NCBI GenBank assembly: GCA_035371485.1
Contig: DAOOWV010000026.1
Span: 1 to 12,482, forward strand
Origin: DAOOWV01 sp035371485
Lineage (GTDB): Bacteria; Patescibacteriota; Dojkabacteria; JAFGLO01
Direction: 5' to 3'
DNA: 12,482 bases
In this document: in pieces, positions 1-5,928 of the stretch
Numbering within the stretch: the stretch's first letter is position 1
Layout: every line of letters starts with the position of its first letter
Notes under the pieces: generated by a model
The model's database searches: none
Told to the model about the DNA's origin: nothing
Seen by the model: the letters and a program-made list of their open reading frames with translations, nothing else
Position numbers and translations under genes: made by a program

Positions 1-215
1 AGGTTTACAAAGATGTAAAGATAGATGGTAACTTATTTGTAGGTGGAACTATAGAAACTGAAAAATTAATAATAGGGGGTGAAGAAACTTCAAGATGGTT
101 AGGAGTAAGAACTTCTCATCCATTGAATGCTCAAGAAGGTGATATGTATTACAATAAAACTGACAAGGAAGTTTACGTATTTGTTGATGGTAATTGGGAG
201 ATTATAGTGAATTAA
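1..215 (+). CDS. C-terminal end of a repeat-type surface or tail-fibre-like protein (5' partial)
   Basis: An open frame enters from the left edge (first whole codon at position 3) and stops at TAA 213-215, giving 70 residues. The frame is supported by its content. A short beta-rich stretch (DVKIDGNLFVGGTIE, near the start) resembles the 'IDG.L.V.G.I' units of fibre-like surface proteins. The last 25 residues (GDMYYNKTDKEVYVF, then VDGNWEII) match the 'G-x-V-YYDS...DG-x-W-V-D-L' motif found three times in the large surface protein at the other end of this window. I infer that it is the tail of a paralogous secreted protein. It ends directly after the motif, so the motif can serve as a C-terminal cap. 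The N-terminus, signal peptide and full size lie outside the window. Function is unknown; adhesion or cell-surface structure is the likeliest role. Confidence 0.75.
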   Translation, partial: VYKDVKIDGNLFVGGTIETEKLIIGGEETSRWLGVRTSHPLNAQEGDMYYNKTDKEVYVFVDGNWEIIVN

Positions 216-416
216 GTGCAAGAACATACAAACATTAAAGCATTTTGCTAAATATTAAGGTATCATTATCGTTGTGTTTGCATATTTATAAAAGTGATTT
301 TATCTGTTCTGTAATTGTGCTTATGAATTTGAAACAAATCTTATCATGACCATAATGACCGTTCTTGTGGTTGTTTCTCTTACTTAACAAACTATTGATG
401 AATTATACTTGTAAGT

Positions 417-445
417 TTGACAAAATTTTAGTCGCAATATATACT
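417..445 (+). promoter_or_regulatory. Sigma-70-type promoter for the AMP phosphorylase gene
   Basis: A perfect -35 box TTGACA (417-422) is followed by a 17-base spacer and the -10 box TATACT (440-445), which matches consensus at 5 of 6 positions. Transcription would start near 452, leaving a leader of about 98 bases before the ATG at 550. The -10 box continues as TATACTGTAT, the same ten bases seen in the promoter before the giant surface gene. Confidence 0.75.
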
Positions 446-458
446 GTATTTAATAAAA

Positions 459-499
459 AATCAACAACTCATTCAAGTTTTCTGCTCAATATGTTGATT
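459..499 (+). promoter_or_regulatory. Inverted repeat in the AMP phosphorylase leader
   Basis: AATCAACA (459-466) and TGTTGATT (492-499) are perfect 8-base complements separated by 25 bases. They begin about 7 bases after the predicted transcription start. They could form a 5' stem-loop in the mRNA or be a spaced operator. There is no run of U after it and no match to a riboswitch class that I recognise. In such AT-rich DNA chance remains possible. Confidence 0.35.
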
Positions 500-549
500 A
501 AATAAAATAATCCGTAAATTCAGAATTTTTAATTTAAAATATAGTAATA

Positions 550-2055
550 ATGTCCTATTACCTCAAATCTAAAAGACTTGATATCCGAACAAGTGATGCA
601 TTAATTTTTGTTTTGCATGAAGATACTGCAAGAGAGCATGGATTGATTCCAGGAAGTAGGGTACATGTGTGTTGGAAGGATATTTGTGTTTATGGAACCA
701 TTGATACTTCCAATACTTTAGTTGGATATGAAGAAATAGGTTTATATGAAGATGTTTGGTTTAAATATGGCATCCCCTCTAATGATGTTGTATTTGTTGA
801 TGTTGTAAGTAATACTTCAGCAATTGAGGCGATAAAAAAGAAATTATTAGGAGGAACTTTAGATTATGATGAAATTCATGACATTATGGTTGGAATTGCG
901 AACAGAAGTCTTTCAACTATTGAAATTACTTATTTTGCAGCGACATCATACTCTCCAGGTTTTACTGAACAAGAGGTGTATTACATGACGAAAGCAATGG
1001 CTGAAACTGGAGAACGTTTAAATTTTTCATACCTTAAAAAGAAAGTTGTAGATAAACACTCTATTGGTGGAATTCCAGCTAAAGGTATTACTCCTGTAAT
1101 GGTCGCAATTCTTGCATGTTTTGATCTTATTATCCCCAATACTTCATCAAGAGCAATTACAACTCCAGCTGGGACATCTGATGTTTTAGAAGTATTATTC
1201 CCAGTAACATTGAGTAAAGATGGAATAATGAAAACTGTCGAAAAAACTAATGCATGTCTTGTTTGGGGAGGAGGGGTGGATCTTGCACCAGCAGATGATG
1301 TTTTGATAAATATCCAAAGACCTTTACATATTGAATCATATGAACAATTTATCATTAGTATAATAGCTAAAAAAATTGCAACGGGAATTCAATATTTTTT
1401 GGTTGATCTTCCGGTGGGGGAAGGAACCAAAATTCACGATGAGGCTGACATTCCGTTAGTCGCTTCTCAATTTAAAAAACTTGGCAAATTATTTAACATT
1501 TCTGTTGACGTTTATGAAAGAAGGCCTATGGGACCAGATGGTAATGGAATTGGACCGATACTTGAGGCACGAGATATTTTGTATATTTTTGAACGTCATC
1601 CACGTCGTCCACAAAAAATAGAGAATGTAGCAATTGATATGGCTGGAAAGATTTTAGAAATGACTGGACTTGTTCCTGCAGGTATGGGGTATAACCTTGC
1701 AAAAGCAAAACTTGAAGATGGATCAGCTGAAAAGAAGTTCTGGGAAATAGCATTTGCACAAGGGGGTAACAAAAAAACACATTCCTCTTCGCTGGTATTG
1801 GCTGATTTTTCACATGAAATTTTATCACCCAAAAGTGGAAAAATTTCGAGGATATCGAGTAAACAAGTGGTAAAAGTATGTCAAATTCTTGGAGCTCCAT
1901 TTATAAAACAAGCAGGTATTTACTTTGATAAGTTAGATGATCAAACAATTGCACAAGGTGAAAGATTAATGACAATATATTCACCAAGTAGAAGAAGAAT
2001 TGATCTTGCAAAAAAATATATTGAAGATCATCCAGAAATAGTTGTTATTGATTAG
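550..2055 (+). CDS. deoA: AMP phosphorylase (thymidine phosphorylase family, archaeal type)
   Basis: The 501-residue product matches the usual length of archaeal/CPR AMP phosphorylase (about 500) and is longer than bacterial thymidine phosphorylase (about 440). The extra length is an N-terminal domain (residues 1-85) typical of the AMP-specific group. Family motifs are present: VVDKHSIGG (166-174, phosphate/nucleoside site), SSRAITTPAGTSDVLEV (199-215), WGGGVDLAPADD (239-250) and GNGIGPILEARD (331-342). The known family reaction is AMP + phosphate to adenine + ribose-1,5-bisphosphate, in the cytoplasm. In archaea and many CPR bacteria it feeds ribose-1,5-bisphosphate isomerase and RuBisCO; neither partner is in this window. 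The ATG at 550 follows a leader of about 98 bases with no Shine-Dalgarno sequence. It is transcribed alone and converges on the minus-strand block 19 bases away. Substrate preference for AMP over CMP/UMP is inferred from family resemblance. Confidence 0.9.
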   Translation: MSYYLKSKRLDIRTSDALIFVLHEDTAREHGLIPGSRVHVCWKDICVYGTIDTSNTLVGYEEIGLYEDVWFKYGIPSNDVVFVDVVSNTSAIEAIKKKLLGGTLDYDEIHDIMVGIANRSLSTIEITYFAATSYSPGFTEQEVYYMTKAMAETGERLNFSYLKKKVVDKHSIGGIPAKGITPVMVAILACFDLIIPNTSSRAITTPAGTSDVLEVLFPVTLSKDGIMKTVEKTNACLVWGGGVDLAPADDVLINIQRPLHIESYEQFIISIIAKKIATGIQYFLVDLPVGEGTKIHDEADIPLVASQFKKLGKLFNISVDVYERRPMGPDGNGIGPILEARDILYIFERHPRRPQKIENVAIDMAGKILEMTGLVPAGMGYNLAKAKLEDGSAEKKFWEIAFAQGGNKKTHSSSLVLADFSHEILSPKSGKISRISSKQVVKVCQILGAPFIKQAGIYFDKLDDQTIAQGERLMTIYSPSRRRIDLAKKYIEDHPEIVVID

Positions 2056-2067
2056 TCATCAATAACA
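2043..2067. terminator. Hairpin between convergent genes, possible bidirectional terminator
   Basis: TGTTATTGAT (2043-2052) and ATCAATAACA (2058-2067) form a perfect 10-bp stem with a 5-base loop, TAGTC. The loop contains the TAG stop codon of the AMP phosphorylase gene. It sits where that gene meets the end of the minus-strand operon (stop at 2075-2077). The stem is AT-rich and no T-run follows directly on either strand, so it is not a textbook intrinsic terminator. Position and perfect symmetry are the main support. Confidence 0.4.
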
Positions 2068-2074
2068 CTGCCTA

Positions 2075-2980
2075 TCATTTGATATTCATTTTTTCTTTGA
2101 TTGCAATAAAGATTCCAATTGCTATGATAATCAGTGGGATAATCATACTTAGATTTAGTGTTTCACCAGCTATAATTATTCCAGCTGGTATCGCAAAAAC
2201 AGGATTGATATAGCCAAAAAGATTTGCTTCTGACACTTCAATAATTTCTATAGCCTTTTGATAAGTTGTAAATGCTACTAATGTCCCAAGTATGGCCATG
2301 TAAAAGATACTATTCCATGCCGAAGTTGAAATTGAGTCAATATTAAGGGGTATATTAGCAATGAATATAATTAATATAAATAAAGGAACTGAGATTAAAA
2401 AAGAATTAAGGTTTAGTAAATCTCTTTCTTTTGGATTTGATTTTTTATATAAAATACCTCCCCAAATCCATATAAAGCTGTTTGACATTATTAATAAAAC
2501 GCCTAGAATTTGCTGATACATTGGAACTGAATTTGTTTCTTGTTCAATTATTGAAAGTAATGAAATTCCTGTAAAAGCAATTATTGTTCCTATTTTCTCA
2601 TTCTTGGTAATTTTTTCCTTCATAAAATGTGCACCCATAACTGTAGCAACTATAGGTGAAAATGCACCTGCAACAGAAGCAATAATGGATGTAGTGTATT
2701 TCATACCCGAAAAGATAAGTATTAAAGGAAGTGGAGTAATACATAGCATTGTTAGAATGTTTTTGGGACTTTTAATAATCTTGATAGAACTGATTAAATT
2801 TTTGCTATAAATAATGTAAATTAATACTGGGATGGATGCGATCAAATATCTATAAAATAAAAATACGATGGGGTTTATTTGATTAATTCCTGTTTTAATT
2901 ATTGCAGGAGCAATTCCCCAGAGAATTGATGTAATAAGTAGTAAGATGTATGCTTTTTGATAATTGGGTTTAATATTCAT
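2075..2980 (-). CDS. EamA/DMT-superfamily membrane transporter
   Basis: The 301-residue product is strongly hydrophobic, with about ten membrane segments arranged as two EamA repeats (roughly residues 8-145 and 157-295). Family marks include the N-terminal LWGIAPAIIK (20-29), FYRYLIAS in the second segment, an SVAGAFSPIVATVMG stretch followed by 'KEK', and in the second half EANLFGYINPVFAIPAG then GE (272-273). I place the start at ATG 2978-2980: an open frame extends up to 3097, but those extra 39 codons overlap the end of tgt, are not membrane-like, and precede the normal EamA beginning. It follows tgt by 16 bases on the same strand and is the last gene of the block. EamA proteins move small metabolites and the substrate cannot be read from sequence. 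The linkage to queA/tgt suggests a queuosine precursor (inference). Confidence 0.88.
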   Translation of the reverse strand: MNIKPNYQKAYILLLITSILWGIAPAIIKTGINQINPIVFLFYRYLIASIPVLIYIIYSKNLISSIKIIKSPKNILTMLCITPLPLILIFSGMKYTTSIIASVAGAFSPIVATVMGAHFMKEKITKNEKIGTIIAFTGISLLSIIEQETNSVPMYQQILGVLLIMSNSFIWIWGGILYKKSNPKERDLLNLNSFLISVPLFILIIFIANIPLNIDSISTSAWNSIFYMAILGTLVAFTTYQKAIEIIEVSEANLFGYINPVFAIPAGIIIAGETLNLSMIIPLIIIAIGIFIAIKEKMNIK

Positions 2981-2996
2981 TGTATTTTTGTTAATT

Positions 2997-4133
2997 TTAT
3001 CTCTGGCAACTAATATCTGTAAGGATTTCATTCTTAGCTTTTTCAATAATACTTTCAAAGTGAGCGATATTGTGTATTGTTGCAAGTGTAAATCCAAAAT
3101 CTGATTTTATTCTAAACAAATAATGAAGGTAAGCTCGGGTATATTTTTGGCAAGTAATACAATTGCAATTGGGATCAATCGGTTTGTAATCTCTCTGATA
3201 TTTTGACGAATTAATTCTCACGGGTTCATCATTGGTAAAAAGATAACCATGTCTTGCATTTCTTGTTGGAAGTACTGTGTCAAACAAATCAAATCCTAAT
3301 TCTATACATCTTTTTATATCATCGGGAGTTCCAATCCCCATTGCATATCTAAATGGAGTGTGAGTAGGGGAAGCAGTTATCATTTCGCAAAAATGTTCAA
3401 GAGTCTTGATGTCTAGAACTTTTTCGGAAGTAAGTGGCCATCCTCCAAATCCAAAACCATCAAATCCAATTTTACTGAGGTCTAGGTATGATTTTTCTCT
3501 CAATTTTAAATCAGTATCTCCTTGTACAACGGCTATTAATAAAGATTGTTTATCCCCAGTTTCCCAGATTTTTTTTGATATCTGAGCCCACTCAGATGTT
3601 ATTTTTACAGATTTTTCATTTTCATATTTATTTCCATGTGGATTTGTAAAATAATCAAGTGCAACCCTTATGTCACTTTTGAGCAGGTTTTGTGTATTCA
3701 TTGCAATTTCTGGTGAATAGAAAAGTTTTTTGCCATTCCTTGGATTTTTAAAATCAATTCCTTTGCTAGTAATTTTGGCATCTTGCTTAATCCCAAGTGA
3801 ATATACCTGAAAGCCTCCACTATCGGTTAATATACTGGTTTCGTTATGGATAAAATTTGATAATCCATTAGTGTCATTTAGTATTGATTCTTCAATATTT
3901 AAAAAACTGTGTAACGTGTTTATCACAACCATTTTATTATAATTTTTAGAACGTATGGTTTGAGTTGGTTGTATCATATTGTAAATAAAAAATGGTAAAG
4001 CTTTAATATATGCATAAGTTGCATCCGGCATGAAACATGGAGTTTCAACTTTTCCTGCAGGAAGGAATAATTCACCGATTCGTGCTTTATTTTTATTACT
4101 TTTAAATTTTATTTTAAAACTATATTTGTTCAT
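2997..4133 (-). CDS. tgt: tRNA-guanine transglycosylase (queuosine biosynthesis)
   Basis: This 378-residue protein has the length and motifs of bacterial Tgt, which exchanges G34 of GUN-anticodon tRNAs (Asp, Asn, His, Tyr) for preQ1. Visible features are TDSGGFQVYSL (103-113, with the active-site Asp104), VVQG (202-205), RYAMGIGTP (262-270), and FDTVLPTRNARHG (284-296) with the nucleophile Asp285. The zinc site is Cys323, Cys325, Cys328 and His354 (CNCITC...TIHN). The usual base-binding loop GGLAVGE is replaced by GGWPLTSE (230-237), a form I associate from memory with CPR-type enzymes. The ATG overlaps the TGA of the upstream membrane-protein gene by four bases (ATGA, 4130-4133), which suggests translational coupling. 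It sits two genes behind queA, whose product acts on the tRNA it makes. All catalytic and metal residues are intact, so activity is expected. Confidence 0.95.
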   Translation of the reverse strand: MNKYSFKIKFKSNKNKARIGELFLPAGKVETPCFMPDATYAYIKALPFFIYNMIQPTQTIRSKNYNKMVVINTLHSFLNIEESILNDTNGLSNFIHNETSILTDSGGFQVYSLGIKQDAKITSKGIDFKNPRNGKKLFYSPEIAMNTQNLLKSDIRVALDYFTNPHGNKYENEKSVKITSEWAQISKKIWETGDKQSLLIAVVQGDTDLKLREKSYLDLSKIGFDGFGFGGWPLTSEKVLDIKTLEHFCEMITASPTHTPFRYAMGIGTPDDIKRCIELGFDLFDTVLPTRNARHGYLFTNDEPVRINSSKYQRDYKPIDPNCNCITCQKYTRAYLHYLFRIKSDFGFTLATIHNIAHFESIIEKAKNEILTDISCQR

Positions 4134-4858
4134 TCTATATAATTTTTTATAATTGAATCTGAATTTGTAATTGTATATTCACGAGTTATCTTTTCCCAAT
4201 CAATGTCCCAGTTATAGCTTTCTATCGATAATTCTCCAATTGCTTTTGATTGTTTGATTGTATTTTCAGTTGTAAATCGAACAGATAATGAATTAGTAGT
4301 CGAATTTTGATTTATTAAAATTTGAATGTATTTATCATTTTCTTGACTTGTATAGTCATATATTCCAGCACCAAAGTACATAAATAAATATGGTTTGGTT
4401 TGGTATTGAGCAGATAATTCTGATAGTAAAGAAAGTTCCTCGATTTGAGTAAACCTTTGTTTGAATATTTCGTAATTTTTAATATCATTAGAATCTATCT
4501 CCACAATTGTTTGAGAAGTATGGTCAATAATAATATATTTTGCGTCATCTTTAATGAACAAAATATTATTAGTTTCAAATCCAGATATAAAACCCTTTTC
4601 AAAATAACATTTGATTACTTCATCTTGTGCTTCAATTTTTAAAGTAATAAATCCCTTTTCATTATTAAATGTCTGCAACAATTGAGCAAGTGAGTCAATT
4701 ACGATTGGCTTATTATATGTATGTTTGGTTTTATTTTCTTGTGAAATAATCGATTTTTGTTTTGAGAAATACATAATTGAGAGGACAAAAACTCCGGTTA
4801 ACACGAGAATAAAAATTATTATAACAATTATTAATATTTTTCTATCATCATTTTTCAC
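4130..4858 (-). CDS. Unrecognised single-pass membrane protein
   Basis: I do not recognise this 242-residue protein. A charged start (KNDDRK) is followed by one strong membrane segment (about residues 8-31). Then come a polar linker and a mixed alpha/beta, beta-rich domain (about 50-240) with no cysteine pair or catalytic motif that I can identify. It is probably anchored in the membrane with the domain outside. Strand-like stretches include GFITLKIEAQDEVIKCYF (69-86) and YIIIDHTSQTIVEI (about 108-121). The start is GTG at 4856-4858, 11 bases after the queA stop; no in-frame ATG is nearby and there is no Shine-Dalgarno sequence. Its TGA overlaps the tgt ATG. Being locked between queA and tgt suggests co-expression with the queuosine genes, but a role in that pathway is not shown by sequence. 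It may be an unrelated envelope protein carried in a compact operon. Confidence 0.75.
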   Translation of the reverse strand: MKNDDRKILIIVIIIFILVLTGVFVLSIMYFSKQKSIISQENKTKHTYNKPIVIDSLAQLLQTFNNEKGFITLKIEAQDEVIKCYFEKGFISGFETNNILFIKDDAKYIIIDHTSQTIVEIDSNDIKNYEIFKQRFTQIEELSLLSELSAQYQTKPYLFMYFGAGIYDYTSQENDKYIQILINQNSTTNSLSVRFTTENTIKQSKAIGELSIESYNWDIDWEKITREYTITNSDSIIKNYIE

Positions 4859-4869
4859 AACGGTCTTTT

Positions 4870-5928
4870 TTAAATAATAATCATACTGTCACCATAACTA
4901 AGGAAGTTATACTTTTTTTCTATAGCTTCCTGATATGCTTTTATCATTAAGTCATATCCCATAAAAGCTGATACCAGAGTTAGTAATGAACTTTTGGGAG
5001 TATGGAAATTTGTTACTAGTTTGTCGACGACATTAAATTTAAAAGGTGGATAAATATATAGGTTAGTTGTACCCTTGTATTCGCATATGCAATTATTATC
5101 TTTAAATACTGATTCCAATGTCCTACATACAGTAGTTCCAAAAGCTATAAGTTTTCTATTATTTTCTTTTTTGCGCAGATTAATAAAGTTGTTAATAATT
5201 TTTGCCGATGATTTCGGAATTTCTATGTATTCACTATGAATTTGATGATCTTCAATATATTCTGTTCGAATGGGAGAAAATGTTCCCCATCCAACATAAA
5301 GAGTAACATAAACTATTTGAGCTTTCTTTTTTATTTGAGATAATATCTCTTTTGTTAGGTTAAGACTTGCAGTTGGTGAAGCAACAGAACCTTCAATTTT
5401 AGAAAAAATTGTTTGGTATCTTTTTGCATCCTCAGGATTGTCTTGCCTTGTAATATATTTAGGAAGCGGAGTATGCCCTAAATTGTGAACGGTTTCATAG
5501 GGGTCATTATTAAATATAATGTCATATGTTCCATCGTTATTCTGCTGTGATATGGTAGCGATAATATTACCATTTATGTGAACGTTATTTGTTTGGTTTG
5601 GTTTATGTCTATATCCTCCAAGTAATGCATTCCATTTTTTTGAATGAATGTTTTGATTATTAGGAATTGGATTTAAAAGTAAAAGTTCAACTTCTTTACC
5701 GTTATCAAGTTTGCCATACAATCTTGAAGGAAGCACTTTTGTATTGTTTAAGATAACTAGGTCCCCTTCATTTATATAATCTACCACATTGAAATATTTT
5801 TTATGATCAAATGTTTTTCTTGTTCTGTCAACAACCAATAAGTTTGTAGTACCTCTTTGTGATGGTGGAAATTGAGCAATAAGCTCTTTAGGTAATTCAT
5901 AAATGTATTTTGAAATAGGTGTCTTCAT
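4870..5928 (-). CDS. queA: S-adenosylmethionine:tRNA ribosyltransferase-isomerase
   Basis: At 352 residues this is the normal length for QueA, which transfers and isomerises the ribosyl part of S-adenosylmethionine onto preQ1-tRNA to give epoxyqueuosine-tRNA in the cytoplasm. Family motifs run the full length: YELPKELIAQFP (10-21), LVILNNTKVLPSRL (57-70), GHTPLPKYITR (151-161), RYQTIFSKIEGSVASPTA (170-187), GTTVCRTLE (264-272), TNFHTPKSSLLTLVSAF (306-322) and SYGDSM (344-349). Two places differ from the usual family sequence: 'PTAGLHFT' is PTASLNLT here (Asn190 in place of His), and 'LHVGxGTF' is LYVGWGTF (Tyr211 in place of His). The start codon shares one base with the stop of the upstream gene (TAATG, 5926-5930). 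The gene is co-directional with tgt, its pathway partner. Identity is firm; the effect of the two substitutions on activity is unknown. Confidence 0.94.
   Translation of the reverse strand: MKTPISKYIYELPKELIAQFPPSQRGTTNLLVVDRTRKTFDHKKYFNVVDYINEGDLVILNNTKVLPSRLYGKLDNGKEVELLLLNPIPNNQNIHSKKWNALLGGYRHKPNQTNNVHINGNIIATISQQNNDGTYDIIFNNDPYETVHNLGHTPLPKYITRQDNPEDAKRYQTIFSKIEGSVASPTASLNLTKEILSQIKKKAQIVYVTLYVGWGTFSPIRTEYIEDHQIHSEYIEIPKSSAKIINNFINLRKKENNRKLIAFGTTVCRTLESVFKDNNCICEYKGTTNLYIYPPFKFNVVDKLVTNFHTPKSSLLTLVSAFMGYDLMIKAYQEAIEKKYNFLSYGDSMIII

Larger units (their letters stand above)
216..549. other. Intergenic region, no gene seen
   Basis: These 334 bases carry no convincing coding frame or RNA gene. 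The first 200 hold only weak features: a 4-bp hairpin around AGCATTTTGCT near 238-248, too weak for a terminator of the upstream gene, and a short direct repeat of ATGACC near 345-360. The right-hand part holds the promoter at 417-445 and the leader inverted repeat at 459-499, both described separately. Confidence 0.6.

Noticed and set aside
216..549. Search for tRNA, preQ1 riboswitch or small RNA in the longest non-coding stretch
   Set aside because: No cloverleaf, riboswitch core or strong terminator hairpin could be seen. The leader of the queuosine operon is also too short (about 22 bases) for a riboswitch.
981..1900. Open frames on the minus strand inside the AMP phosphorylase gene
   Set aside because: They are antisense to a full-length, clearly recognised enzyme. 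Their translations are low-complexity and show no family motif.
2981..3097. A longer N-terminus for the EamA transporter starting at 3097
   Set aside because: It would overlap the 3' end of tgt in another frame and add 39 polar residues before a normal family start at 2980.
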